From assembly GCF_000276805.1 (NCBI RefSeq), contig NZ_AKXQ01000002.1:207698-271697 (forward strand): 64,000 bases of DNA. The letters are read 5' to 3'. Source of the stretch: Moritella dasanensis ArB 0140. Its GTDB lineage: Bacteria; Pseudomonadota; Gammaproteobacteria; Enterobacterales; Moritellaceae. The position numbers and the translations under genes were made by a program. Positions 25,478-35,095 of the stretch are shown here, one piece after another; position 1 is the stretch's first letter; each line of letters starts with the position of its first letter. The notes beneath the pieces are model-generated. The model was not told the DNA's origin, did not search any database, and saw nothing but the letters and a program-made list of their open reading frames with translations.

Positions 25478-27745
25478 ATGAGTGACATTTCGACTACACC
25501 AACAATAGCGACTCGTTTTGAAGATCGTTTTAACCATGAAATAGATGCCCTTAATAAAGGTGAACTCTATGACCCGTTTGCTTTTTTAGGCCCGCACCAA
25601 ATTAGTAAAGATGAATACGAACTGAAAGTATTCATTCCCGGTGCACAGCACGTTTATTATCAAGATAAGAATCAGCAGTGTCGTTATCAACGCGTCGGCA
25701 CCAGTGATCTCTTCATCCTTATCTTGTCAGCAAAACGATACAACGCCAATTATCAACTAACGATCGCTTATCCTTTCTCAACGATTGTTGAACAAGACCC
25801 TTATAAGTTCTCGTCTACGCTTGATGCTAATGCAGTTTACCTGTTTAACGAAGGTACGTTAGAACAAGCTCAACGTCATTTAGGTGCACATTGGACGACC
25901 ACTGATAATGTGGAAGGTGTCCGTTTTACAGTTTGGGCACCCAACGCACGTTCGGTCAGCTTAATTGGTAACTTTAACCATTGGAACACCACGCGTCACC
26001 CAATGCGTAAACACCTAGGTGCGGGCATTTGGGAAATTTTCATTGCGGATATAGCCGACTCTGAAGACGATAATAACTACAAGTTTAGTATTGTTACCGA
26101 ACATGGTGAGCGCTTAGAAAAAGCCGACCCGTTCGCGTCAGCAATGCAACTGCGACCACAAACAGCATCATGTGTACCGACTAAAGCCCGCTCTGCGGTA
26201 TGGCAAAAATCGCCAGCTAAAGCTTGGACACAACGTGCTGAACGCAACGCGATAGACGCACCAATCACTATCTATGAAGTCCATGCGGGTTCGTGGAAAC
26301 GTGATGAGAATAACCAGTTCCTCAGCTATAAAGCGATGTCAGAACAGCTTGTACCTTATGCTAAAGAGCTTGGTTTCACCCATATCCAATTAATGCCAAT
26401 TAGTGAGTTTCCATTCGATGGTTCGTGGGGTTATCAGCCTGTTGGTTTATTCGCACCGACCAGTCGTTTTGGTAGCCTAGCAGATTTCCAATTCTTTGTA
26501 GATGCTTGTCACGCTGCCAACATAGGGTTACTCATCGATTGGGTGCCGGGACACTTCCCTGCTGATGACCACGGTTTAGCTCAGTTTGATGGCTCTCACC
26601 TGTTTGAACACGCCGATAAACGCCAAGGTTTCCACCCCGATTGGAATACCCACATCTTTAATTATGATCGTGCCGAAGTACAAAGTTTCTTAATTTCTAA
26701 TGCCCTCGCTTGGTTTGATAACTTTGCCATTGATGGCCTGCGTGTTGATGCCGTTGCGTCTATGCTGTATCTCGATTACAGCCGTAAAGAAGGTGAATGG
26801 ATCCCGAATGAACACGGTGGTCGTGAAAACCTAGGCGCGATTGAATTACTAAAACAAGTGAATCAACGCTGCTACAAAAACCACCCCGGCATCATGATGG
26901 TTGCAGAAGAATCAACAGCTTGGCCTGGTGTGACTAACTTTGTCGACCAAGGTGGTCTAGGTTTTGGTTACAAGTGGAACATGGGTTGGATGAATGACAG
27001 CTTAGAATACATGAGCTGTGACCCACTCTATCGTCAACATCACCACCATGAAATGACGTTCTCATTGGCGTATGCCTTTAGTGAAAACTTTATCTTACCG
27101 TTAAGCCACGACGAAGTTGTGCACGGTAAAGGTTCATTGCTTAACAAGATGCCGGGCGATGATTGGCAGAAATTTGCTAATTTACGCGCTTATTACGGTT
27201 TCATGTGGGCGCACCCAGGTAAGAAATTGTTGTTTATGGGTTGTGAGTTTGGTCAACGTGCCGAATGGAATCATGATCAATCGCTCGACTGGCATTTACT
27301 TGAGCAATCACCACACCAAGGTGTGCAAGATCTCATAAAAACATTAAACCACAACTACTGTCATCAAACTGCCTTGTTTGAGTTAGACACTGATCATAAC
27401 GGTTTTGATTGGATTGACGCCAGTAACGCCGAACAGTCTGTGTTTAGTTTCTTACGTTATAGCAAAGCCAAAGCTGAACATGTTGTCGTGGTAGCGAATA
27501 TGACACCAGCCTGCCAATCACACTATCGTATTGGTGTACCAAGCAACGGTGACTATGACGTTATCGTCAATACCGATGATGCGCAATTTGGTGGTAGCGG
27601 TTTTGCAACGCAAACACGTTACACCGCTGAGCACGTTGAATGGCAGGGTTATCATCAAAGTATTTGTATCGCCCTACCGCCGTTATCAACAGTGTACTTA
27701 GCACCAAAAAAGAATAACAAACGAACAACAGCTAAAAACAATTAA
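25478..27745 (+). CDS. glgB: 1,4-alpha-glucan branching enzyme
   Basis: 755 aa, near the usual 730. It makes alpha-1,6 branches in glycogen. An N1 domain and a CBM48 (about residues 120-220: VRFTVWAPNARSVSLIGNFN) precede a GH13 barrel. The catalytic nucleophile is Asp424 in GLRVDAVASML, the acid/base Glu477 in VAEEST, and the transition-state Asp lies in LSHDEVVHGK. The GYQPVGLFAPTSRFG block is diagnostic for GlgB. Lys/Asn at the extreme C-terminus is unusual but short. GGATGGAG precedes the ATG. It is the second gene of the CRP-linked cluster, 31 bp before glgP. Confidence 0.97.
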   Translation: MSDISTTPTIATRFEDRFNHEIDALNKGELYDPFAFLGPHQISKDEYELKVFIPGAQHVYYQDKNQQCRYQRVGTSDLFILILSAKRYNANYQLTIAYPFSTIVEQDPYKFSSTLDANAVYLFNEGTLEQAQRHLGAHWTTTDNVEGVRFTVWAPNARSVSLIGNFNHWNTTRHPMRKHLGAGIWEIFIADIADSEDDNNYKFSIVTEHGERLEKADPFASAMQLRPQTASCVPTKARSAVWQKSPAKAWTQRAERNAIDAPITIYEVHAGSWKRDENNQFLSYKAMSEQLVPYAKELGFTHIQLMPISEFPFDGSWGYQPVGLFAPTSRFGSLADFQFFVDACHAANIGLLIDWVPGHFPADDHGLAQFDGSHLFEHADKRQGFHPDWNTHIFNYDRAEVQSFLISNALAWFDNFAIDGLRVDAVASMLYLDYSRKEGEWIPNEHGGRENLGAIELLKQVNQRCYKNHPGIMMVAEESTAWPGVTNFVDQGGLGFGYKWNMGWMNDSLEYMSCDPLYRQHHHHEMTFSLAYAFSENFILPLSHDEVVHGKGSLLNKMPGDDWQKFANLRAYYGFMWAHPGKKLLFMGCEFGQRAEWNHDQSLDWHLLEQSPHQGVQDLIKTLNHNYCHQTALFELDTDHNGFDWIDASNAEQSVFSFLRYSKAKAEHVVVVANMTPACQSHYRIGVPSNGDYDVIVNTDDAQFGGSGFATQTRYTAEHVEWQGYHQSICIALPPLSTVYLAPKKNNKRTTAKNN

Positions 27746-27776
27746 TCAGCCCAAATGTCATAATAAAGGAAGTTAT

Positions 27777-30275
27777 ATGTCATTAAAAAAACAAAAATCT
27801 AAAACAAACAAAGTTTGTAAATTAGAGACAAAAAATGGGCCTGTGGTAAATGCCAGCACTTTGCCTGAAGATTTAAAGCGTCATTTCCATTACACCCTAG
27901 GGCGTGATGAAGTTGGTGAGTCTCCGCAGTATTTATATCATGCGCTAGCATTAACAATCCGTGACCGCCTGATGGAAAAATCACGCGAGACCAAGAAACA
28001 ACAGCAAGCACAACCTACCCGCCGCGCCGCTTACCTGTCGTTAGAATTTTTGATGGGTCGTGCATTGGGTAACGCAGTACTAAATTTAGATTTAGAAGAC
28101 AGCGTCCGTAAAGGCTTAACACATTACAGCAGCGAGCTAGAATCAATTGCTGAGTCAGAACACGATGCTGGTTTAGGTAACGGCGGTCTAGGTCGACTAG
28201 CCGCTTGTTTCCTAGATAGTTGCGCAAGTTTAGCCTTGCCAGTAACAGGTTATGGTATCCGTTATGAATACGGTATGTTTAACCAAAGCATTGAAAATGG
28301 ACATCAAGTAGAACATCCAGATAACTGGCTACGTGATGGTCACCCTTGGGAAGTCGCAGCACCAGAACATAAACGCCGCGTTAAATTCTTTGGCCATGTA
28401 GAAACGTACCAAGACAAAGAAGGCCGTACTCATCACCAATGGGTAGGTACTGAAGATGTACTAGCTGTACCTTATGATGTGCCAGTTCCGGGTTACCAAA
28501 ACGGTATCGTCAATACGTTACGTCTTTGGAAGTCAGCGGCGACTGATGAGTTTGACCTAGGTGAATTCAACGCTGGTAGCTACACAGAAGCCGTAGCGCG
28601 TAAAAACTTAGCTGAACAAATCACCATGGTATTGTATCCAAACGATGCCAGTGAAAACGGTAAAGAACTGCGTTTACGTCAGCAATACTTCCTGACTTCA
28701 GCTAGCTTACAAGACATTATGGCTGAATGGGTAAAAGTACACGGTAGCGACTTTACTGATTTTGCTAAATACCACGTATTCCAACTTAACGATACCCATC
28801 CAAGTGTGGCTGTTGCTGAGTTAATGCGTCTATTACTCGATGACCATGATTTAGATTGGGACGCTGCATGGCAGATCACCACATCAACGATGGCTTACAC
28901 TAACCATACGTTATTGCCTGAAGCATTAGAAAAATGGTCTGTGCGTTTATTCTCACACCTATTACCGCGTGTACTGGAAATCATTTTTGAAATCAACGCT
29001 CGCTTCTTAACGGAAGTAGCTTGTAAATGGCCTGGTGACGTTAATAAGCAACGCGCCTTGTCAATTATTGAAGAAGGCGACGACCCACAAGTACGCATGG
29101 CTTACCTTGCGATCGTGGGCAGTTTCTCGGTAAACGGCGTTGCAGCATTGCATACCCAACTACTGAGCGAAGGTTTGTTTAACGACTTCTATCAGTTAAC
29201 ACCAAACAAATTTAACAACAAAACCAATGGTGTTACCCCACGCCGTTGGTTAGCGCATTGCAATCCAAAACTGAGTGAGTTAATCAGTGACAAGATTGGT
29301 AATGACTGGACTCGTGATCTAAGCCAAATTAGCCAACTACGTCGTTACTACGATAACGAAAAGTTCCATGCTAAATGGCAAGACGTTAAACAACACAACA
29401 AGCAACAATTAGCTGATTTAGTGAAAGAAGCTTGTGGCGTTGAATTCGATACCAACATGATGTTTGACGTACAAGTTAAACGTATGCACGAATACAAACG
29501 TCAGCTGCTTAATATCATGCATGTTATCCATCTTTATGACCGCATTCGTCGCGGTGATACAGACGGCATGACGCCACGCTGTGTATTAATTGGTGGTAAA
29601 GCCGCGCCGGGTTACTTCATTGCTAAGTTAACGATTAAATTAATCAACAATGTCGCAGCAACGATCAACGCCGATCCGCTAGCACAACCTTGGTTACGTG
29701 TTGCTTTCTTACCAAACTACAACGTTACCGCGATGGAAACGATTTGTGCGGCAACCGACTTGTCAGAACAGATTTCTACAGCCGGTAAAGAAGCGTCAGG
29801 TACTGGCAACATGAAGTTCATGATGAATGGTGCGGCGACTATCGGTACGTTAGATGGTGCCAACATCGAGATCCGCGATGCGGTTGGTGCAGATAACTTC
29901 TTCTTGTTTGGCGCGCGTAGCGAACAAGTAGCCGGTATCCGTGAACACTATAATCCTGCGCAATTAATTGCTAACGACCACAACTTGAATAACGTGATGG
30001 AATTACTTAATAGCGGTCACTTCAACTTGTTTGAAAGTGGCTTATTCCAACCATTAATCGACTCGATTTTAAATGAGCATGATCAATGGTTAGTCGCGCA
30101 TGATTTCGCTGGTTACTGTAAAGCACAACAAGCAGCTGCCCTTGTCTATCAAGATAAAGAAGCGTGGACACGTCTCAGTATTTTGAATACAGCAGCAAGT
30201 GGCACGTTCTCAAGTGACCGTACCATTAATGAATACAACAACGACATTTGGAATCTAACACCACTGAATGTTTAA
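27777..30275 (+). CDS. glgP: Glycogen/maltodextrin phosphorylase
   Basis: 832 aa. It releases glucose-1-phosphate from alpha-1,4-glucans using pyridoxal phosphate. Hallmarks are AYLSLEFLMGRALGNAVLNL, GLGNGGLGRLAACFLDS, QLNDTHPSVAVAELMR, TNHTLLPEALEKW, FNNKTNGVTPRRWL, VKRMHEYKRQLLN and the PLP-lysine region STAGKEASGTGNMKFMMNGA. AAGGAAG precedes the ATG. The association with glgB and glgC supports glycogen as its substrate rather than imported maltodextrin. Synthesis and breakdown genes are thus co-transcribed. Two inverted repeats follow, before glgC. Confidence 0.96.
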   Translation: MSLKKQKSKTNKVCKLETKNGPVVNASTLPEDLKRHFHYTLGRDEVGESPQYLYHALALTIRDRLMEKSRETKKQQQAQPTRRAAYLSLEFLMGRALGNAVLNLDLEDSVRKGLTHYSSELESIAESEHDAGLGNGGLGRLAACFLDSCASLALPVTGYGIRYEYGMFNQSIENGHQVEHPDNWLRDGHPWEVAAPEHKRRVKFFGHVETYQDKEGRTHHQWVGTEDVLAVPYDVPVPGYQNGIVNTLRLWKSAATDEFDLGEFNAGSYTEAVARKNLAEQITMVLYPNDASENGKELRLRQQYFLTSASLQDIMAEWVKVHGSDFTDFAKYHVFQLNDTHPSVAVAELMRLLLDDHDLDWDAAWQITTSTMAYTNHTLLPEALEKWSVRLFSHLLPRVLEIIFEINARFLTEVACKWPGDVNKQRALSIIEEGDDPQVRMAYLAIVGSFSVNGVAALHTQLLSEGLFNDFYQLTPNKFNNKTNGVTPRRWLAHCNPKLSELISDKIGNDWTRDLSQISQLRRYYDNEKFHAKWQDVKQHNKQQLADLVKEACGVEFDTNMMFDVQVKRMHEYKRQLLNIMHVIHLYDRIRRGDTDGMTPRCVLIGGKAAPGYFIAKLTIKLINNVAATINADPLAQPWLRVAFLPNYNVTAMETICAATDLSEQISTAGKEASGTGNMKFMMNGAATIGTLDGANIEIRDAVGADNFFLFGARSEQVAGIREHYNPAQLIANDHNLNNVMELLNSGHFNLFESGLFQPLIDSILNEHDQWLVAHDFAGYCKAQQAAALVYQDKEAWTRLSILNTAASGTFSSDRTINEYNNDIWNLTPLNV

Positions 30276-30306
30276 CTGCACTTACAATTACAAAAACGTT
30301 TAAAAT

Positions 30307-30382
30307 CAGGGCTTCAGCAAAGTTTCAAAGCCCTGCACATTACTTATTAAGTGCTTTATTTGATTGATTATTTAAAGCACTT
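30307..30382 (+). repeat. Two hairpins between glgP and glgC
   Basis: CAGGGCTT (30307-30314) pairs with AAGCCCTG (30328-30335); AAGTGCTTTA (30349-30358) pairs with TAAAGCACTT (30373-30382). Neither has a T-run, so they may limit readthrough or protect the upstream mRNA rather than end transcription. Confidence 0.6.
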
Positions 30383-30421
30383 GATATAAACCGAATTCGA
30401 CAAAGCTTATGGAGAAGTAAT

Positions 30422-31750
30422 ATGTCACAAGGTGCACATCGTTATATTAGTAACTTAACTAAAGATACTTACGCCCTTATCCTTGCAGGTGGCCGCGGTA
30501 GTCGTTTACATGAGTTAACTGATTGGCGCGCAAAACCAGCCGTATTTTTCGGCGGAAAATTCCGTATTATCGACTTCCCATTATCTAATTGCATTAACTC
30601 TGGGATCCGTCGTGTTGGTATTGCAACACAGTACAAATCACATTCATTAATCCGTCACGTAAACCGTGGTTGGGGACACTTCAAAAAAGAATTGTCTGAG
30701 TCTGTAGAGATCTTACCGGCATCACAGCGTTACGGTAACGACTGGTATTCAGGTACGGCAGACGCGGTATTCCAAAACATGGATATTATCCGCGCTGAAA
30801 AGCCAAAATACGTAATGATCTTGTCTGGTGACCATGTATATCGTATGGATTACGGTGATCTGCTAGCTAAGCATTTGGAAAATGGCGCAGACATGACGGT
30901 ATGCTGCATTGAAGTACCAACGGAAGAAGCCGCTGGTCAATTTGGTGTAATGACAGTTGATACTGATAACCGTGTTAAACGTTTTGATGAAAAACCAGCA
31001 CAACCGAATGAAATTCCGGGTAAACCAGGTCAATGTTTAGCATCAATGGGGAACTATGTATTTAATACTGAGTTCCTATTCGAACAGCTAGAAAAAGATG
31101 CAACTCGTGAAACTTCAGATCGTGATTTTGGTAATGACATCATTCCATCAATCATTGATGATCATCAAGTGTTTGCATTCCCATTCAGCGACCCTGATAG
31201 CGACAAACAACCGTACTGGCGCGATGTAGGTACACTGGATTCATTCTGGGAAGCGAATATGGAACTGGTTACACCAGAACCACAGCTTGACCTGTATGAT
31301 TCAAGCTGGCCGATTTGGACGTACCAAGAACAACTACCACCGGCTAAGTTTATTTTTGATAACGATGTACGTCGTGGTATGGCTGTTGATTCAACGGTTT
31401 CAGGTGGCTGTATTATTTCTGGATCAACGATCCGTAAATCACTGTTATTCTCTAACGTACATGTGCACTCGTTCTCGACAGTTGAAGAGTCGGTGATACT
31501 ACCGGGTGCTAATATCGGTGAAAACTGTCAATTACGTCGTACTATCGTTGACAGTAACTGCGAATTACCAGCAGGCTTAATCGTTGGTCATGATGCAGAA
31601 CAAGATATTGCTAATGGCTTCCGTGTATCGCCAAAAGGCATCACGTTAATCACCTCTGATATGCTGAAAAGAATGGCAGAGAAACAAGCGAAAGCAGCGC
31701 CGGAGCTAGTTGCTGAACTCGCGCCGAAAACAACGCCGGAACTTGTTTAA
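30422..31750 (+). CDS. glgC: Glucose-1-phosphate adenylyltransferase
   Basis: 442 aa. It makes ADP-glucose, the committed step of bacterial glycogen synthesis. The nucleotidyltransferase signature is [20 protein letters not shown] (about residues 20-39), followed by [24 protein letters not shown] and [10 protein letters not shown]. The substrate-binding FDEKPAQP and a C-terminal left-handed beta-helix with VILPGANIG and RRTIVD follow. Allosteric control by fructose-1,6-bisphosphate is a family property. The last ~20 residues are an Ala/Pro/Glu-rich tail ([15 protein letters not shown]) not typical of GlgC. GGAGAAG lies 4 nt before the ATG. Confidence 0.97.
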   Translation: MSQGAHRYISNLTKDTYALILAGGRGSRLHELTDWRAKPAVFFGGKFRIIDFPLSNCINSGIRRVGIATQYKSHSLIRHVNRGWGHFKKELSESVEILPASQRYGNDWYSGTADAVFQNMDIIRAEKPKYVMILSGDHVYRMDYGDLLAKHLENGADMTVCCIEVPTEEAAGQFGVMTVDTDNRVKRFDEKPAQPNEIPGKPGQCLASMGNYVFNTEFLFEQLEKDATRETSDRDFGNDIIPSIIDDHQVFAFPFSDPDSDKQPYWRDVGTLDSFWEANMELVTPEPQLDLYDSSWPIWTYQEQLPPAKFIFDNDVRRGMAVDSTVSGGCIISGSTIRKSLLFSNVHVHSFSTVEESVILPGANIGENCQLRRTIVDSNCELPAGLIVGHDAEQDIANGFRVSPKGITLITSDMLKRMAEKQAKAAPELVAELAPKTTPELV

Positions 31751-31771
31751 CGGATAGTTAATAACGAGACA

Positions 31772-31805
31772 TTGGCAATAAGTAGCCTAGGTTATTTATT
31801 GCCAA
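31772..31805 (+). repeat. Hairpin after glgC
   Basis: The perfect arms TTGGCAATAA (31772-31781) and TTATTGCCAA (31796-31805) enclose a 14-nt loop, 22 bp past the glgC stop codon. It precedes the terminator at 31841. Confidence 0.65.
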
Positions 31806-31840
31806 CTACGGTCAACAAGCGCTATAAATAATAAGCAATA

Positions 31841-31885
31841 AGCAATAAGCCACTTAACTAAGTGACTTATTGCTGTTTTTGTTTT
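31841..31885 (+). terminator. Intrinsic terminator between glgC and glgA
   Basis: AGCAATAAG-C-CACTTA pairs with AAGTG-A-CTTATTGCT and is followed by GTTTTTGTTTT. The left arm partly derives from a 7-bp tandem repeat (ATAAGCA). It implies that glgA also has its own promoter or is expressed at a lower level. Confidence 0.75.
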
Positions 31886-31946
31886 ATAACTTCAAGATAT
31901 CCCTAATAATACCACTTTACTATTCTGCTTTAAGGACAATTTATTC

Positions 31947-33512
31947 ATGCACGTTTTAATGATAGCGGCCGAAAATGATGCGATACCAGGTGCTAAAGTT
32001 GGTGGCGTTGCTGACGTCGTTCGAGATTTACCAAAAGCCTTGCCTCAACATGATGTAACGGTTGACGTTGTGATCCCAGATTATGGTCATTACGCGACAA
32101 AATTTGAGTCACATCAACTTGCTCGTGTTAACGTTGAGTTTGCCGGCCAAACAGAAACAGTTACCCTATTCGAACTTTTCTTACCTGCAAGTGTTGCGAA
32201 AGTCCGTCAATTTGTATTGCAACACCCGCTATTTTCTCAAGACGGCAGTGTTTACAGTCACGACGAAGGCAATCGCCCTTTCGCCACTGACGCAACCAAA
32301 TACGCGCTATTCAACCTTGCTGTATGCCAACTGCTTATCGAGTCGAAATTCACCCGACCTGATGTATTACATTTACATGATTGGCACAGTGCAACAGTCG
32401 CGGTATTAAGCGAATACGCACCGCAGTATAAACAGCTTGCGAGCATTCATACCGTGTACACAGTACACAACATTGCTTTGCAAGGTATTCGACCTATTGC
32501 AGACGATGAATCAAGCTTACGCCATTGGTTCCCTAGCCTTAATTTTGATCAAAGTGTTATTTGCGACCCGCGTTATACCCATTGCTATAACCCAATGCGT
32601 GCTGGTATCAACCTGTGTAATAAAGTCCATGTAGTATCACCAACGTACGCAGAAGAAGTATTACACGCCAGTGATGCTGCAAATGGTTTCTTCGGTGGTG
32701 AAGGCCTAGAACAAGACTTAGCAGCCGCTAAAAAGCAGGGTCGCTTAGTCGGTATTTTAAATGGCTGTGAATACGCAGACACGGTAAGTAAGATACGCGC
32801 GAAGAAACCAGCGCTAAAAACATTTTTAGCGCCAGCACAACAGCAAGTTAAACGTTGGTTAGCACAATCAGCACAATTAAAAACTGTACATTACCTCGCT
32901 AACGAACAGATTAATAGCTGGAACAGCCAAGCCCCCTTCACTGATTTCTTAGTCACGAGCATTGGCCGTTTAACCGATCAAAAAGCACTGTTGTTACGTC
33001 AACCTTATCAAGGTAAAACCGTATTGTCGGTATTGCTTGATGATCTTGCGCGTGTGAATGGTCGAATGATTATTCTGGGTTCGGGTGATACTCAAATTGA
33101 ATTTGAATTCATGCAGCTAATGGCAAGTCATGACAATTTCTTATTCTTGAATGGTTATGGCCAAGCATTGTCAGATCAGATGTATCTACATGGCGATCTG
33201 TTCTTAATGCCAAGCTCATTTGAACCTTGTGGTATCAGCCAGATGTTAGCAATGCGTGACGGTCAACCTTGTCTTGTACATGCGGTTGGTGGTTTGAAAG
33301 ACACAGTGCAGCATTTAGAAAATGGCTTTAGCTTTAATGGTTCATCACTACAAGAACAGAGCGATAACTTAATTGCCGCCTTTAATGATGCGATCAAGCT
33401 TCACGCAAGCAAGCCAAAGACATGGGCTAAGATTGCAGACAACGCCAAGTCAGCACGCTTTAGCTGGCAAGAAAGCACTAAACAGTATCTAGAGCTGCTT
33501 TATACGCACTAA
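31947..33512 (+). CDS. glgA: Glycogen synthase (ADP-glucose dependent)
   Basis: 521 aa. It transfers glucose from ADP-glucose to the growing glucan. The ADP-glucose-binding K-x-G-G motif is AKVGGVADVV (Lys17). DVLHLHDWHSATV and YTVHNIALQG mark the GT5 N-terminal lobe. The C-terminal lobe has SIGRLTDQKA, ILGSGD and LMPSSFEPCGISQMLAMRDG with the catalytic Glu. It is about 40 residues longer than E. coli GlgA, mostly in the middle (about 270-330). TAAGGAC precedes the ATG. A terminator separates it from glgC, so it may be partly independent of the glgBPC transcript. Confidence 0.95.
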   Translation: MHVLMIAAENDAIPGAKVGGVADVVRDLPKALPQHDVTVDVVIPDYGHYATKFESHQLARVNVEFAGQTETVTLFELFLPASVAKVRQFVLQHPLFSQDGSVYSHDEGNRPFATDATKYALFNLAVCQLLIESKFTRPDVLHLHDWHSATVAVLSEYAPQYKQLASIHTVYTVHNIALQGIRPIADDESSLRHWFPSLNFDQSVICDPRYTHCYNPMRAGINLCNKVHVVSPTYAEEVLHASDAANGFFGGEGLEQDLAAAKKQGRLVGILNGCEYADTVSKIRAKKPALKTFLAPAQQQVKRWLAQSAQLKTVHYLANEQINSWNSQAPFTDFLVTSIGRLTDQKALLLRQPYQGKTVLSVLLDDLARVNGRMIILGSGDTQIEFEFMQLMASHDNFLFLNGYGQALSDQMYLHGDLFLMPSSFEPCGISQMLAMRDGQPCLVHAVGGLKDTVQHLENGFSFNGSSLQEQSDNLIAAFNDAIKLHASKPKTWAKIADNAKSARFSWQESTKQYLELLYTH

Positions 33513-33548
33513 ACAATTGCGTGTTTAAGCAGTTATCTATATGAGAAT

Positions 33549-33594
33549 AAAAAACCACCCCGCTCTACTTATATAGTTGCTTGGTGGTTTTTTT
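33549..33594 (+). terminator. Intrinsic terminator after glgA
   Basis: AAAAAACCACC (33549-33559) pairs with GGTGGTTTTTT (33583-33593), and a long T-run overlaps the right arm. The A-run on the other side means it could also work leftward. Confidence 0.85.
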
Positions 33595-33604
33595 ATGCCT
33601 GAAC

Positions 33605-33637
33605 GAAAAAGACGACATTTAACTAAATGACGTCTTT
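33605..33637 (-). terminator. Intrinsic terminator after dcuA
   Basis: On the minus strand GACGTCATTTA pairs with TAAATGTCGTC with a one-base mismatch, followed by TTTTTCG. It serves the convergent dcuA gene. Confidence 0.8.
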
Positions 33638-33672
33638 GTTCGCTTCACTGTCTTTATTTAGGCTAGTGCCAA

Positions 33673-34974
33673 TTAAAGAATAAGCCCGCCAAACACAAAA
33701 CCAAGTGCAACAGACGTTGAAATAGTCGCGACACCAGGAATGAAGAATGGGTGGTTAAAGACTAAGTTACCAATACGTGTTGAGCCGGTATCATCCATCT
33801 CTACCGCGGCAAGCAATGTCGGGTAAGTTGGTAATACAAACAGCGCACTTACAGCAGCAAAAGAAGCCACAGCGGTAATAGGTGCAACACCAATCGCAAG
33901 CGCCGCTGGCATCAATGCTGTCGTTGTTGCGCCTTGAGAGTAAAGCAACATTGACGCAAAGAATAAAACAACCGCTAACATCCAAGGATATTGTTCAAGG
34001 ATACTGGCTGAAAACTCTTTGATGTCACCGATATGAGCCGACACAAACGTATCACCCAACCAAGCAACACCCAGCACACACACACAAGCACTCATGCCTG
34101 ATTTGAATGTCGCCGCGTTAGCAATTTGCGAGGCATCAATCTTAGTGAAACTCACAATGCACGCTGCAGCAGTCAGCATTAACGCCATAATGGCTTCGTT
34201 ACGTCCAATTGTTGGATTTTCAATAAGACCTACGCTACCACTGATCATCGTTGCATAAGCGACAACAGCCACAATAGCGGCACAGAAAATATAAACAGAT
34301 GTTTTGGCTGTCGGTAAAATGTCACGTTTACCTTCACCGTTCATTTTAATCAGACCCTTTGCAAGGCGGTCTTGATACACAGGATCGTCTTTTAGTTCAC
34401 AGCCTAAGTAGTTTGCAACAAATGCACCCACCATACACGCTAAGAATGTTGACGGAATACAAACAGCTAATAGTGATAAGTAATCAACACCAAGTGGCTC
34501 AAGAATACCTGAGAAGAATACCACTGCGGCTGATATTGGCGACGCAGTAATAGCAATTTGCGACGCAACAACAGCAATAGACAAGGGACGCGATGGACGA
34601 ATACCTTGTTCTTTTGCTACTTCAGCAATCACAGGCAGTGTCGAGAACGCCGTGTGACCCGTACCTGCTAACACAGTCATGAAATAAGTCACGATTGGTG
34701 CGTAGAAAGTAATGCGTTTTGGGTTTTTACGTAGAAATTTTTCAGCTAAATCAACTAGCCAATCCATACCACCAGCCACTTGCATTGCTGCAATTGCGGT
34801 GATCACTGACATGATGATTAAAATAACATCGATAGGGATAGAACCCGCATCGAGACCTAAGATCATGGTTAAGACAAGTACGCCCGCACCACCCGCAAAC
34901 CCGATACCAATACCGCCAATACGCGCACCTAAATAGATGAACAGCAGTACGACAAAAAGTTGTACAACAATCAT
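33673..34974 (-). CDS. dcuA: Anaerobic C4-dicarboxylate antiporter DcuA
   Basis: 433 aa, the usual length. It is an inner membrane transporter with about 10-12 helices that exchanges aspartate, fumarate or malate for succinate. Family blocks are the N-terminal LFVVLLFIYLGARIGGIGIG, GGMDWLVDLAEKFLR, TVLAGTGHTAFSTLPVI and SPISAAVVFFSGILEP. It follows aspA by 121 bp in the same direction, the same order as E. coli aspA-dcuA. Together they import aspartate, deaminate it to fumarate and export succinate during anaerobic growth. This agrees with the nearby nitrite reduction genes. Confidence 0.95.
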   Translation of the reverse strand: MIVVQLFVVLLFIYLGARIGGIGIGFAGGAGVLVLTMILGLDAGSIPIDVILIIMSVITAIAAMQVAGGMDWLVDLAEKFLRKNPKRITFYAPIVTYFMTVLAGTGHTAFSTLPVIAEVAKEQGIRPSRPLSIAVVASQIAITASPISAAVVFFSGILEPLGVDYLSLLAVCIPSTFLACMVGAFVANYLGCELKDDPVYQDRLAKGLIKMNGEGKRDILPTAKTSVYIFCAAIVAVVAYATMISGSVGLIENPTIGRNEAIMALMLTAAACIVSFTKIDASQIANAATFKSGMSACVCVLGVAWLGDTFVSAHIGDIKEFSASILEQYPWMLAVVLFFASMLLYSQGATTTALMPAALAIGVAPITAVASFAAVSALFVLPTYPTLLAAVEMDDTGSTRIGNLVFNHPFFIPGVATISTSVALGFVFGGLIL

Positions 34975-35011
34975 AGTAAACTCCGATTAAGATTAAAAAA
35001 TATCTGATAGA

Positions 35012-35040
35012 TAAATCTGTATTTTTCGAATACAGATTTA
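35012..35040 (-). repeat. AT-rich hairpin between aspA and dcuA
   Basis: The perfect arms TAAATCTGTA and TACAGATTTA surround a 9-nt loop. No GC-rich stem or T-run follows, so it is more likely an mRNA-stability or partial attenuation element than a terminator. Confidence 0.55.
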
Positions 35041-35095
35041 TGCTTAGCGAACAGTCAATATATTTTTAACTTGATTTTATACTATCTAGCGTTGA

